Source: Gaiellasilicea sp963761905
Lineage (GTDB): Bacteria; Actinomycetota; Thermoleophilia; Gaiellales; Gaiellaceae
Assembly (NCBI GenBank): GCA_963761905.1
Contig: CAVXIQ010000006.1
Coordinates: 558,001 to 622,000, forward strand
Direction of reading: 5' to 3'
Length of the DNA stretch: 64,000 nucleotides
Notes under the pieces: model-generated
What the model saw: the letters and a program-made list of their open reading frames with translations, nothing else
Databases searched by the model: none
What the model was told of the DNA's origin: nothing
Shown: positions 53,929 through 63,488 of the stretch, one piece after another
How the letters are laid out: each line of letters opens with the position of its first letter
Numbering within the stretch: the stretch's first letter is position 1
Translations under genes and position numbers: made by a program

Positions 53929-55392
53929 CTAGGAGTTCGGCGTCCGGTCGAAGAGTGCCTGCAAGACCTCGCGGGCGATCGGCGCGGCGGTCTGGCCGCC
54001 GGTCGAGGCCTGCTGCTCGACGACGACCGCGAGCGCGACCTGCCGGTCTCCCCGTCCCGCGAAGCAGATGAACCAGGTCGTGTTGCGGCCGCGCACGCCG
54101 GTCTCCGCCGTTCCGGTCTTGCCCGAGACCGGGAGCCCGGGGATCTTCGCCGCGGTTCCGGTTCCGAACTCGACGGCGCCGCGCATCATCGCGCCGACCG
54201 CGCGCGCCGTCTCGGGCTCGACGGCACGGCCGAGCTCGTCCGGCTTCGTCCGCGTCAGGACCCGGCCCTTCGGAGTTCGGATCTCGCTGATCACGTACGG
54301 ACGCATCAGCATGCCGTCGTTGGCGATCGTGCCCGCGACCATGGCCATCTGCAGCGGGGTCACGAGCAGCCGCTCCTGGCCGAAGGCGAAGCGGCCCGGA
54401 TCGACGTCGCTGTCGAGCTCCGGGTCGAAGAGCTCAGTTCCCTTGTAGAGGCCGCTCGGCGCGCGCTCGTTCGACGGCGTCTCGAGCGGCGGCGTGGAGT
54501 AGAACCCGAAGCGCTTCGCGTACTCGACGATCCGCTTCGAGCCGAGGTCCTTGCCGATGTTGCAGAAGACGGAGTTGACCGAGTACTTGAGCGCGTCTCG
54601 CAGGTTCAGCTCGCCGAAGGGCCTCGTCGTGTCGTAGTTGTTCACGCGCCGGCCGTAGACCTCGCAGTAGCCGGGATCGACGAACTTCGAGGTCGGGGTG
54701 TACTTGCCGGAGTCGATCGCGGCTGCGGCGGTGACCACCTTGAAGGTCGAGCCCGGCGCGTACAGGCCGTTCGTGGCGCGGTTGATCAGGGGCGCGACCG
54801 GGCGGCAGGGCGCCTGGATCGAGGCGATCTCCTCGAAGTCGTCCTCGATCAGGTTGGGGTTGTAGGTCGGGATGTTCGCCATCACGAGCACCTTCCCGGT
54901 CCGGGCCTCGAGCGCCACGACCGAGCCGCAGCGCCCGTCGAGGGCGTCTCGCGCCGCCCGCTGGGCCTTTAGGTCGAGGGTCAGGTGCAGCGAGTTCCCG
55001 GTCACCGTCGAGCCCGTCAGCTTGTCGAGCACGGAGCCGAGATTCGCGTTCGAGCCCGTCAGGTAGTCGTTCATCGAGCGCTCGAGCCCGGCACGCGCCC
55101 GGGACTGGGTCGAGTAGCCGACGACGTGGGTCGCAAGGCCACCCTGCGGATAGGCGCGGAAGTAGAGAGTGCGCCCGGCGACCTCCCGCTCCAGGTTCTT
55201 CGCCAGCGGACGTCCGGCGCTGCCGATGATCTCGCCGCGCTCGATCGTGAACTGGGCGACGCGCTGGATCTGGTTGTCCTGACGGTCGGCGAGGTCGCCT
55301 GCAGCCCAGGCCTGCCAGTACGTCGTCGCGACGACGAGCACGACGATCATCGTCGTCCCTACCAGCGCGAGCTTCCGGATCTGGTCGTTCAT
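53929..55392 (-). CDS. pbpA: Penicillin-binding protein, transpeptidase (PbpA/FtsI-like)
   Basis: A class B penicillin-binding protein (487 residues) that cross-links peptidoglycan. An N-terminal membrane helix (LALVGTTMIVVLVVATTYW) is followed by the dimerisation region (RVAQFTIERGEIIG, HVVGYSTQSRARAGLE) and the transpeptidase domain with the SxxK motif in APGSTFKVV, SxN in KYSVNSVFC and KTGTAE. It follows ftsW by two bases and precedes pknB, the order seen in mycobacterial pbpA operons. ATG 55392 is the start. Confidence 0.95.
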   Translation of the reverse strand: MNDQIRKLALVGTTMIVVLVVATTYWQAWAAGDLADRQDNQIQRVAQFTIERGEIIGSAGRPLAKNLEREVAGRTLYFRAYPQGGLATHVVGYSTQSRARAGLERSMNDYLTGSNANLGSVLDKLTGSTVTGNSLHLTLDLKAQRAARDALDGRCGSVVALEARTGKVLVMANIPTYNPNLIEDDFEEIASIQAPCRPVAPLINRATNGLYAPGSTFKVVTAAAAIDSGKYTPTSKFVDPGYCEVYGRRVNNYDTTRPFGELNLRDALKYSVNSVFCNIGKDLGSKRIVEYAKRFGFYSTPPLETPSNERAPSGLYKGTELFDPELDSDVDPGRFAFGQERLLVTPLQMAMVAGTIANDGMLMRPYVISEIRTPKGRVLTRTKPDELGRAVEPETARAVGAMMRGAVEFGTGTAAKIPGLPVSGKTGTAETGVRGRNTTWFICFAGRGDRQVALAVVVEQQASTGGQTAAPIAREVLQALFDRTPNS

Positions 55393-55394
55393 GT

Positions 55395-56705
55395 CTAGCG
55401 GAGCGCGCGCTGGGCGTTCGCCCGGTTGGAGACGAGCAGGAGCCCGGCCAGGAGGACGAAGTTGGCGACGACGCTCGAGCCGCCGTAAGAGACGAACGGA
55501 AGCGTGATCCCGGTCAGCGGGATCACCCGCAGGACGCCGCCGACGATGATGAACGTCTGCAGCGCGAAGCCGAACGTGAGCCCGGCGGCGAGTAGCTTCG
55601 AGAAGCCGTCGTCGGCCCGCAGGGCGACCCGCATCCCCCGCGCGACGAAGAGCATGTAGACGAGGAGGAGCGCGGCCGAGCCGACGAGCCCGAGTTCCTG
55701 GGCGATTGCGGAGTAGATGAAGTCGGTGTTCAGGAACGGGATGATCGGATCGCCGGACGTCGTCGTGAACGTGCCTTGGCCGAGCCCGGTGCCGCCGAAG
55801 CCGCCGTTCCCGATCGAGTAGAGGCTCTTCACGAGCTGGAACGAGTCGCAGTCCTGGCGCAGCGCCTGCGCGCCGGTCTGGGCGCAGTAGACCGGATCCT
55901 CGGTCCACGGCTGCAGCCAGATCGTCACCCGCTGCTGGACGTGGTCGACGACCTGGTAGACGGCGGCCGCACCGAGGAGGAAGAGCGCCAACCCGGCGGC
56001 CACGAACGAGGCGCGACCGGTTGCGATGTAGAGCATGGCGAGGAAGATCCCGAACTGGAGGAGGGCGCTCCCGAGATCGTTCGTCTGGAGGAGCACGAGC
56101 ATCGCGGCGCCCCAGATCAGGAGCAGCGGCCCGAAGTCCTTCAACCGACCCTGAGCGAGCACCTCGCGCTTGTCGCGCAGATAGCCGGCGAGAAAGACGA
56201 TCAGGAGGATCTTGGCGAGTTCGCCGGGCTGGAACTGCAGCGGGCCGAGCTTGACCCAGAGCCGGGCGCCGTTGATCGTCTGGCCGATCCCGGGCAGCGC
56301 CGGCAGGGCGAGGAGTACGAGCGAGCCGAGACCGAAGAGGTACTTGTAGATCTCGACGCGCCGGTAGTCGCGGCGGAGCAGGATCAGGGTCGCCGCGAAG
56401 GCCGCGACCCCGATGATCACCCACAGGGCCTGCCTGAAGGCGTCGTCCGGCTCCAGCCGGTAGATCTCGGTCACGCCGACCGCAGTCAGCAGCGCCGCGA
56501 GCGGCAGGAGGTACGGGTCGGCGTACGGCACGGTCGCCCTCGCAACGAGGTGTGAGGCGAGATAGAGGCCGAGGAAGATCCCCGCGTAGGTCAGCGACGC
56601 CGTCGAGACGACCTCGGAACGGGCGATGTAGACGCTCGCGAAGCCGATCGCAGTGATCAGGCCAACCGCGACCAGGGTGAGCAGCTCGCGGTTTCGCTCG
56701 GTCAG
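55395..56705 (-). CDS. ftsW: FtsW/RodA-type peptidoglycan glycosyltransferase, probable CTG start
   Basis: A SEDS polymerase that builds glycan strands and works with the adjacent PBP. The sequence includes GARLWVKLGPLQFQPGE, split by the conserved W and QPGE, NGGFGGTGLGQG, DFIYSAIAQELGLVG and the terminal LPFVSYGGSS. The first usual start codon in frame is GTG 56531, but that would cut off two membrane helices (LLTLVAVGLITAIGFASVYI and LTYAGIFLGLYLASHL). The frame remains open to CTG 56705, which forms CTGA with the PP2C stop, like the ATGA/GTGA overlaps around it. With the CTG start the protein is 436 residues, a normal length. Confidence 0.9.
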   Translation of the reverse strand: MTERNRELLTLVAVGLITAIGFASVYIARSEVVSTASLTYAGIFLGLYLASHLVARATVPYADPYLLPLAALLTAVGVTEIYRLEPDDAFRQALWVIIGVAAFAATLILLRRDYRRVEIYKYLFGLGSLVLLALPALPGIGQTINGARLWVKLGPLQFQPGELAKILLIVFLAGYLRDKREVLAQGRLKDFGPLLLIWGAAMLVLLQTNDLGSALLQFGIFLAMLYIATGRASFVAAGLALFLLGAAAVYQVVDHVQQRVTIWLQPWTEDPVYCAQTGAQALRQDCDSFQLVKSLYSIGNGGFGGTGLGQGTFTTTSGDPIIPFLNTDFIYSAIAQELGLVGSAALLLVYMLFVARGMRVALRADDGFSKLLAAGLTFGFALQTFIIVGGVLRVIPLTGITLPFVSYGGSSVVANFVLLAGLLLVSNRANAQRALR

Positions 56706-57703
56706 CGGTAGAGCCCCCAGACGACGAGCGCGGCGATCGCGACGAGGAGGAGAATCAGCAGGAGGAGCGGGAGCAGGCGCCTGGGCTGCTGGGCCGGCTC
56801 GACGGACGCCGGCGCCTCGAGGTGCTCGCGCACGTCGGCGGCGGAGAGGACGGCGGTGTCGACGACGGGCACCCCCTCGAGCCCGGAGAGCGTGTCCTCG
56901 TCGTCGGTCGCCGGCACCGGCGTTTGCGTCTCGCTCGCCGGGCTCTGAGCGCCCTCCGCGATCGTGAAAGCGACGACCGTGATGTTGTCGCCGCCGCCGC
57001 TTCGGTTCGCGGCCTCGACCAGCCGCCGTGCTGCGGACTCGAGATCGCGCTCGCTCCGCCCTTGCTTGCCGTCGCTCCGCTCGACGAGCCCCAGGATCTC
57101 CTCGTCCGTGATCATGTCGGTGAGCCCGTCGGAGCAGAGCAGGAAGAGGTCGCCCGGCTGCGCGTCGACCGTGAACGTGTCGACGTCGACGTCAGGCTCG
57201 GTCCCGATCGCCCGGGTGATCACCGAGCGCTGCGGATGGCTCAACGCCTCCTCCGGCGAGAGCCGCCCGCTCTTCAGGAGTTCGTTCACGAGCGAGTGAT
57301 CCTCGGTCAGCTGCTCGAGCGCGCCGGCGCGGACCCGATAGGCGCGCGAGTCGCCGACGTGGCCGATCGCGACGGTTCCGGCATCGCCGTCGACGAGCGC
57401 CACGGTCATCGTCGTGCCCATCCCGGAGGCTGCTGCGTCCTCGTTCGAGCGTTGGAAGACGCGCCGATTCGCCTCCTGGATCAGCTCTGCGAGCCGGGTC
57501 TCGCCGAGCCCGTCGCCTTCGAGGTCGACGTGCGATCCCTCGTTGAGCACGGCGGCGGCGAGCCGTGAGGCGACCTCGCCTGCCTGGGCGCCGCCCATCC
57601 CATCCGCGATCGCGAAGAGCGGGGGCTCGCAGACGTACGAGTCCTCGTTGTGGCGCCGGCGCCGACCGGTGTCCGTGACGCCGATCGAGCTTCCGAGACT
57701 CAT
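56702..57703 (-). CDS. pstP: PP2C-type Ser/Thr protein phosphatase PstP
   Basis: The phosphatase that reverses Ser/Thr kinase signalling in this operon. The 333-residue protein has the PP2C metal motifs HNEDSY, FAIADGMGG, GHVGDSRAY, FLLCSDGLTDM and GGDNITVV, an acidic/Pro linker and a C-terminal membrane helix (LLPLLLLILLLVAIAALVVWG) after a basic PRR stretch, which places the catalytic domain in the cytoplasm. It overlaps the ftsW gene. Confidence 0.95.
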   Translation of the reverse strand: MSLGSSIGVTDTGRRRRHNEDSYVCEPPLFAIADGMGGAQAGEVASRLAAAVLNEGSHVDLEGDGLGETRLAELIQEANRRVFQRSNEDAAASGMGTTMTVALVDGDAGTVAIGHVGDSRAYRVRAGALEQLTEDHSLVNELLKSGRLSPEEALSHPQRSVITRAIGTEPDVDVDTFTVDAQPGDLFLLCSDGLTDMITDEEILGLVERSDGKQGRSERDLESAARRLVEAANRSGGGDNITVVAFTIAEGAQSPASETQTPVPATDDEDTLSGLEGVPVVDTAVLSAADVREHLEAPASVEPAQQPRRLLPLLLLILLLVAIAALVVWGLYR

Positions 57704-57725
57704 CGCTCGACCTTCGGCTGGCCGC

Positions 57726-58254
57726 TCATAGCTCGATCCTGAAATCGGTTTGGCCGACGCGCACGACGTCTCCCGCGACGAGTCGTCGGGGGGTCGTCAC
57801 CCGCGCTCCGTTGACGAAGGTCCCGTTCGTCGAGCCGGCGTCCTCGACCCAGAGCCCGTCGCGGCGCCGCTCGAAGCGGGCATGACGGGCGGACGAGAAC
57901 TCGTCGCCGTCGAGCGGGATGTCGTTCTGGCCGCCGCGCCCGATCGAGACCGGAGCGGTGTCGACCGGAATCTCCTCGCCCTGAGCGAGGGCCGGGCTCT
58001 TGAGCACGACGAGCCGGGCTCGCTTCGGCCCCTGCGGTGGCGCAGTCGCCGGCCACGCTTGCTGCTCGGCCGTCGTCGACTCGACCGGCATCCACGCGAC
58101 CGGGCGCGATGATCATGCTCTCCTGCGCGCCGGCGCCGCCTTCGCGAAAATCGCGGCTCGCGCTCCGGACGATCCGCCAGATGAAGAGGTAGAGCAGGAC
58201 GATGAACGCGATCTTGAGGACGAGGAGCGCCTCGTCGACCGAGATCTCATTCAT
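57726..58254 (-). CDS. fhaB: FHA-domain membrane protein FhaB (frame break near 58103)
   Basis: A phosphothreonine-binding protein partnering with PknA/PknB. The N-terminus (MNEISVDEALLVLKIAFIVLL and a membrane helix, WRIVRSASRDF) and the FHA domain (PVSIGRG, FSSARHARFE with the recognition Arg and Ser, STNGTFVNG) are in different frames. Removing one base of the GGG at 58102-58104 joins them as IIAP-VAWMPVEST, giving a 175-residue protein of normal length. ATG 58254 overlaps the fhaA stop (ATGA), a further sign that the N-terminal frame is real. Confidence 0.9.
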
Positions 58255-59039
58255 GCACCGCTCGCCCGATCGCGCGCGAAGACGAGCTCGAGGTCGCCGA
58301 GCCCGATCCGGTCGCCGTCGGCGAGCTTCGCGCGCTGCACCCGCTTGCCGTTCAGCTCGGTTCCGTTCGTCGAGTCGAGATCGACGAGCCACCACGACCC
58401 GCCCTCCTCGCGAAGCTCGGCGTGCCGCCGGGAGACGTTCGCGTCGGGCACCTGCACGTCGCATTCCTTCGAGCGGCCGAGCACGGCCCGCGCGTCCTCG
58501 AGCACGTATCCCTTGCCGTTCATCGTCAGCGTGTAGCGCTCGCGCTCGACACCCAGCTCGACCGGCGATGCGGCCTCGGTCGGCTGCGGCGCCTTCGCCT
58601 TGTAGACCATCGTCATCCCGGGCTCGACCTGCTCGGCCGGCTCGTCGCTACGCGGTGCCTTGCGGCCTTCCGGCTGCACCATCCGGGTCGCGATCCCGAA
58701 CTCGCCGATCGAGAGGTCGTCGTCGGTCTTCATCAGCACCCGCGGCGACGTCAGCGTCGCGTAGCTCTCGCGCCGCGCGTGCTCCACGAGGTAATCCTGG
58801 AGCTCTCCCACGAGCGAGCCCTCGTACCCGGTGAACTGCTCGCGATCGGCGCTCGAGAGGTAGACGGAGTACTCGTTCGGGACGTAGACGCGGGAGACGG
58901 AGATCGTCCTGTGCTCGTCCATCTCCTTTGCGAGCTTGCGGGCGAGCTCGACGGGCTGGACGTGCGTCCTGAAGGCGCGGCCGAAGATCCCCTCGAAGAG
59001 GCCTTCGATCTTCTGCTCGATGGTTCGGAGGACGCTCAT
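58251..59039 (-). CDS. fhaA: FHA-domain protein FhaA (DUF3662 plus FHA)
   Basis: A 262-residue cytoplasmic regulator. The N-terminal DUF3662 domain (about 1-125, with EGIFGRAFRTHVQPVELARKL split by its conserved Gly and Pro, and VPNEYSVYLS) and a C-terminal FHA domain (about 175-260: AVLGRSKECDVQV, VSRRHAELRE, STNGTELNG). In mycobacteria FhaA binds the pseudokinase MviN to regulate lipid II export. It lies 31 bases downstream of the Ser/Thr kinase gene and overlaps fhaB by ATGA. Confidence 0.95.
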   Translation of the reverse strand: MSVLRTIEQKIEGLFEGIFGRAFRTHVQPVELARKLAKEMDEHRTISVSRVYVPNEYSVYLSSADREQFTGYEGSLVGELQDYLVEHARRESYATLTSPRVLMKTDDDLSIGEFGIATRMVQPEGRKAPRSDEPAEQVEPGMTMVYKAKAPQPTEAASPVELGVERERYTLTMNGKGYVLEDARAVLGRSKECDVQVPDANVSRRHAELREEGGSWWLVDLDSTNGTELNGKRVQRAKLADGDRIGLGDLELVFARDRASGA

Positions 59040-59070
59040 GCCGGGCGGGGTGCTTCCCCGGGGGTCGAGT

Positions 59071-60718
59071 CTAGTCGGATCGACTCCGGCGCTCGTGACG
59101 CCAGGCGAGCGCACCGCACGTGAGCCACGCGGCCGCGATCAGGGGAAGCGCCGGCGCGGTCGGCGCGAGGAGGAGCGTCGTCGCGAGCGCTCCGGCGCCG
59201 AGCGCGGCGATCCGCCAAAGGCTCGTCGCAAACGGGATCGCCACCGCGATTGCCGCCAGCGCCAGCGCCTCGAGCCCCACCGCCGGAGGCAGCGCGCCGA
59301 GGAGGATGCGCGCCGCCTCGACGGGGCTCTCGACACCGGCGAGGTCGGGCGTCGAGGCCGTCGTGCCGAAAGGGAGGCTCGTGCCGCGCATCCCGGCGGC
59401 GATCGCGGCGACGCCGACGGCCGCGATCGCGTGGAGAGCGCGACGGACGGATCCTCGGACCGGCTGAAGAGCGAGCGGGACGAGCGCCAGCAGACCGAGC
59501 GGCGCGAGCAGGGGGCCGGCCAGGAACGCGAGGCCGGTGCGGGCTTCGCGCCACGACAGCGCGAGCCAGGCGGCGGCGGTCGCGGTGTAGAGGAGCGCGA
59601 GGCCAAGTGACAGGTTGCCGAGGGGAAAGACCGGCGCTGCCAGAGCGAGCGCGAGACCCAGGCGCGGCCGGGTCGCGGCGGCGAGCGCGGCGGCGAGTGC
59701 CAGCGCCAGCGTCCAGCCGGTCGGGAAGAAGGGCAGGATGCTGCCGCCGACGAGCGTCGCGAGCCCGGCCGCGGCGGCGGGGAGCGCGCGCGCGGCGGTG
59801 CTCGTCGAGAGGCCTCGTCGAGAGGGCGCTCGTCGAGATCGGACGTTGTGGTGCTCCGAAACGAAGTCTGCGCGCTCGCGGCTTCGACCGCCGGCCGGCC
59901 GCGGCCTCGCGCAGCTCGTGGGCGAGGGCGGAGGCCGAGGGTCGCCGCGCCGGATCCGGCGCGAGCGCGCGCTCGATCGCGGCGAGCAGCCGCTTCGGCA
60001 GGTCGGGCCGCTCGAGCTGGAGCGGCGGCGCGCCGGTCTCGATCGCCGCCGCCATCTGCTGGAGCGGCGTGCCCCAGAAGGGATGCTTGCCCGAGAGCGA
60101 CTCCCAGAGCAGGATCCCGACCCCCCAGACGTCGCTCGCCGGCCGGGCCTCCTCGCCGCGCAGCCGTTCCGGCGAGATGTAGGCGAGCGTGCCGGGGACG
60201 TCGCCGACGGCGGTCAGCGTCTCCGCCTCGTCGAACCGCGCGAGCCCGAAGTCGAGCAGTCGGATCGACACCTTCTCCTCGTCGAGCAGGAGCACGTTCG
60301 ACGGCTTGACGTCACGATGCACGATTCCCAGGCCGTGGGCATGCGCGAGCCCGTCGAGGATCTGCGCCGCCGCCTCGACCGCTCGCGCGTCCGTCAGCTC
60401 TCCCGCCCGCATCGCCTCTCGGAGCGTGCGACCGCCGACGTACTCGTACGCGATGTAGACGTGGCCGGGATCGGCGCCGAATCCGTACGAGCGGAGGCAG
60501 CGCTCGTGCCGGAGCCGCGCGGCGGCCTCCGCCTCGCGCTCGGCCCGGTGCGCCGCCTTGCCCTCGCGCGGGACGATCTTGAGCGCGACGTCGAGGCCGG
60601 TTTGCTCGTCGCGCGCGAGCCAGACCGAGCCGGAGGCTCCGGTGCCGAGCGGGCGAAGTGGGCGGTACCGGTCGAGAACGAGCTCCCGCGAAGGGAGTAC
60701 GGGCAGTGCGGACGACAC
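59071..60718 (-). CDS. Ser/Thr protein kinase with polytopic membrane C-terminus (frame break near 59890)
   Basis: A 548-residue kinase when one base is removed. The kinase domain (residues 15-275) has GTGASGSVWLA, VALKIV, HRDVKPSNVLLL, DFGLARF and SPERLRGEE. The kinase frame becomes nonsense after HELREAAAGRR. The +1 frame continues SRERADFVSEHH, then FFPTGWTLALALAAALAAA, LALALAAPVFPLG and several other hydrophobic helices to HERRSRSD at 59071. Kinases with a multi-helix tail are uncommon; in mycobacteria PknA is the counterpart at this locus and has one helix. It starts at GTG 60718 and probably heads the operon. Confidence 0.85.
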
Positions 60719-60804
60719 GTCCCCGTCGGGTTGGCCGCGTCCGGGGATAATCCTTTTCCGGCCGACGCAATGGTTACAGTGGCGCGAATCGACCCGCCTA
60801 CAGC

Positions 60805-61963
60805 ATGAGCAACCGCGAGCCCGACTTCGAGTTCGACTTCTTCGACGAGCCTCCCACCGAGGAGGCTTCGGGGCAACGATCGCTCCGGCGCCCGCTCGGC
60901 GGCGGTCCCAAGGAGCCGCGCGGGCCGCGGCGCCCGATCCGCCCGGCGGCGGGCTTCACGCCGCTCGCCCGCCTCGTCGGCCTCGTCGCCTTCGCGATCC
61001 TGATCGTCGTCCTGCTCGTGCTCTGGGTGCAGAGCTGCCAGGAGGATCAGCGCCGCGATGCCTACCGGAGCTACCTCGGCGACGTGGCCGCGGTGGCGCG
61101 CGACTCGGAGCGGCTCGGGCGGGAGCTGAACGACGTGCTCACGACGCCGGGGATCAAGCCGGCCGATCTCGACCAGCAGCTTGCCGGGCTCGTCCAGCAG
61201 CAGCAGATCGGTGCCGACCGCGCCGCGGAGCTGGACGCGCCGGGGCCGCTGCGACGCGCCAACCGGAGCGTGACCGAGGCGCTGCAGTTCCGCGTCAACG
61301 GCCTGCAGGGGCTGGCGGCCGAGTTCCGCAACACCCGCGGCTCGAAGGATGCCGCCGCATCCGGGGCGCTCCTCGCCGCCCGAGCGCAGCGGCTCACCGC
61401 GAGCGACGTGATCTGGGAAGACCTCTTCAAGGCCGCCGTGGTGACGGAGCTGCGCGAGCAGGACATCACGGGCGTCGAGGTTCCCGACTCGAACTTCGTC
61501 CAGACGCCCGACCTCGCGAGCACGCGCTCGATGGTGCCGATCTGGCAGCGCCTGAACGGCACGACGACGCCCGGGAGGTGGCGTCGGCGCCGGCATCCAC
61601 GGCACGAACATCATCGGCACTCAGGCGCAGCCGGGAGGCCAGCAGCTCTCGACCACGACCGAGAACACGATCGTGGCGTCGACGGATCTGGCCTTCGACG
61701 TCGGCGTTCGGAACGGCGGCGACAACCAGGAAGTGAAGATCGACGTCACGCTCACGATCCAGCAGAGCCCGACGCCGGTGACGAAGAAGCAGACGATCGA
61801 CCTGATCAACCCCGGCGAGACGAAGCGCGTCGTGTTCCGCGACTTCCCGTCGATCGACTTCGGGGAGCTGCGCACGCTCCGGATCGACGTCGATCCGGTG
61901 CCGCAGGAGAAGATCGTCGAGAACAACTCGGCCGAGTACAAGGTCATCTTCTCGGTCGAGTGA
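60805..61963 (+). CDS. Membrane-anchored protein with C-terminal CARDB-like domain (frame break near 61570)
   Basis: A 385-residue protein after removal of one base. It has an acidic N-terminus (EPDFEFDFFDEPP), a single membrane helix (LVGLVAFAILIVVLLVLWV), a helical extracellular stalk (about residues 80-210, Gln/Arg-rich, AAVARDSERLGREL), then a break in GTTTPG and a C-terminal Ig-like domain in the other frame (LAFDVGVRNGGDNQ, VTLTIQQSP, INPGETKRVVF, VDPVPQEKIVENNSAEY), reminiscent of CARDB cell-adhesion domains. It is divergent from the kinase above. The role is unknown; a surface or envelope function is likely. Confidence 0.7.
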
Positions 61964-62430
61964 CCGCCGCGCTCGCCGTCGCGATCGCCGCCGCGGCGGC
62001 TGCCGCGGTCGCCGTCGCGCTCTGCTTCTGGCTGTGGCTGAGGGTGAAGCGGCTCCGCGATGCGCAACGCGTTCTCCTCGGCGGCGGCCGCTCCGACCTC
62101 GTCGACTTCGCCGTCTCGCTGCAGGGGCGGATCGACGACCTCCACCGGGCGGTCGACCAGATCGCCGCCGCGCTCTCGCGCGTCGATCGGCGCGTCGACG
62201 GCTCGATCACGAACACCTCGGTCGTCCGCTACGACGCCTACGCCGGGACCGGCGGCCACCAGTCGGCGTCGTTCGCCTTCCTCGACGCGAATCGCACCGG
62301 CACGGTCGTCACCGCGATCCAGGGGCGCGACTATGCGCGCCTCTACGTCAAGGAGCTCGACCGCGGCCGGGCTCCGATCGCGCTCTCGCCCGAGGAGCTC
62401 GAAGCCGTGGACAGGGCAATGGCCCGCTGA
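61960..62430 (+). CDS. DUF4446 family membrane protein
   Basis: A 156-residue protein with one N-terminal membrane helix (ALAVAIAAAAAAAVAVALCFWLW), a coiled-coil-like segment (LQGRIDDLHRAVDQIAAAL) and a C-terminal beta-rich domain (VVRYDAY, ASFAFLDANRTGTVVTAIQGR, ARLYVKELDRG, LSPEELEAVDRAM). These features match the DUF4446 family, of unknown function. GTG 61960 overlaps the previous stop, so both are likely expressed together. Confidence 0.87.
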   Translation: MTAALAVAIAAAAAAAVAVALCFWLWLRVKRLRDAQRVLLGGGRSDLVDFAVSLQGRIDDLHRAVDQIAAALSRVDRRVDGSITNTSVVRYDAYAGTGGHQSASFAFLDANRTGTVVTAIQGRDYARLYVKELDRGRAPIALSPEELEAVDRAMAR

Positions 62431-62466
62431 GAAACCGCGACGCCCGTTGGTACGCTTCGTGCCACG

Positions 62467-62982
62467 TTGCAACACGTCCTCGTCTTGAATGCGAGTTACG
62501 AGCCGCTGAACGTCTGCTCGGTGCGGCGCGCTCACGTGCTCGTCTGGAAGGGGAAGGCGGAGATCCTCGAGAGCCTCCCGAAGGCGCTTCACTCCGCGAC
62601 CGACACCTACCTCTGGCCCCACGTGATCCGGCTCGTCAAGTACGTGCGCGTGCCGCGGGCGATCCAGCGCAAGATCTCCCGCCGCGCGCTGTTCGCCCGC
62701 GACGGCTGGCGGTGCGTCTACTGCGGCACGTCGAGCGGGCGGCTGACGCTCGACCACGTCATCCCGCGCTCGCGCGGCGGCGAGTCCGTCTGGGAGAACG
62801 TCGTCACCGCCTGCTCGCCGTGCAACCTGCGCAAGGGCAACCGCCTGCTCGAGGAGAGCGGCCTGACACTGCACCGCCCGCCGCGCCCGCCCGCACCCGT
62901 GCTCTTCATCCACCTCGCAACTCCGTCGATCCCCTCCGAGTGGCAGCAGTACCTGCCGCGAGGCTCGACGGCCGCGGCGTGA
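62467..62982 (+). CDS. HNH endonuclease-family protein
   Basis: A 171-residue protein of the actinobacterial HNH group. The N-terminus VLVLNASYEPLNVCSVRRA is characteristic, followed by the HNH site: CVYCG, LTLDHVIPRSRGG, W-N-VTACSPCNLRKG, containing the two zinc CxxC pairs and the catalytic His. It has no restriction or toxin partner nearby. Members are single-copy chromosomal genes of unsettled role. TTG 62467 is the start and its stop overlaps the next gene. Confidence 0.9.
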   Translation: MQHVLVLNASYEPLNVCSVRRAHVLVWKGKAEILESLPKALHSATDTYLWPHVIRLVKYVRVPRAIQRKISRRALFARDGWRCVYCGTSSGRLTLDHVIPRSRGGESVWENVVTACSPCNLRKGNRLLEESGLTLHRPPRPPAPVLFIHLATPSIPSEWQQYLPRGSTAAA

Positions 62983-63479
62983 GCTGGGTCTGCGCCTCGT
63001 GCGGTGAGGAGCACGAGGGGCTTCCGCTCGACTTCGGTTTCGACGAGCCGAGCTACTGGGACGGCGGACGAGCGGACGACGACTTCCTCGGCTCGGATCT
63101 CTGCGTCTGGACGGACGACGGCGGCGAGCGCTCGTACTTCGTCCGAGGCGTCCTCTCGCTGCCCGTGCCCGAGCTTGGGAAGCAGTTCGTCTACGGGGTC
63201 TGGGGTTCGCTCAGCGCCGAGAGCTTCCAGCAGCTCCTCGATCACTGGGACGATCCGAGGCGCGTCGAGGATCCACCATTCTTCAGCTGGCTCTCGAACA
63301 GCATCCCCGGCTATCCGGAGACGCTGAACCTGCGGGCGAATGTGATCACGAGCGCGCTCGAGCTACGCCCGTCGATCGTGCTTGCCGACGACGACGATCA
63401 TCCGCTCGCGCGCGAGCAGCGAACGGGGATCACGGTTGCCCGGGTCCAGGAGATCGCCGGCTTGCTCCTCCACGCCTGA
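62979..63479 (+). CDS. DUF2199-domain protein
   Basis: A 166-residue protein starting with a zinc-ribbon-like segment (WVCASCGEEHEG) and the DUF2199 pattern: PLDFGFDEPSYW, FVRGVLSLPVPE, FVYGVWGSLS, PPFFSWLSNSIPGYPET and a final VARVQEIAGLL. The function is unknown. GTG 62979 overlaps the HNH stop. Confidence 0.85.
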   Translation: MSWVCASCGEEHEGLPLDFGFDEPSYWDGGRADDDFLGSDLCVWTDDGGERSYFVRGVLSLPVPELGKQFVYGVWGSLSAESFQQLLDHWDDPRRVEDPPFFSWLSNSIPGYPETLNLRANVITSALELRPSIVLADDDDHPLAREQRTGITVARVQEIAGLLLHA

Positions 63480-63488
63480 CCGCGCGGC

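Noticed and set aside
51685..54972. A 1095-codon plus-strand open frame antisense to pknB and pbpA
   Set aside because: Its composition (Arg, Asp, Val runs) is that of an opposite-strand shadow in high-GC DNA, and the minus strand has complete conserved genes here.
62467..63479. HNH endonuclease plus DUF2199 as a defence or toxin-antitoxin system
   Set aside because: The HNH protein belongs to a widespread chromosomal actinobacterial group and the neighbour lacks immunity or toxin features.
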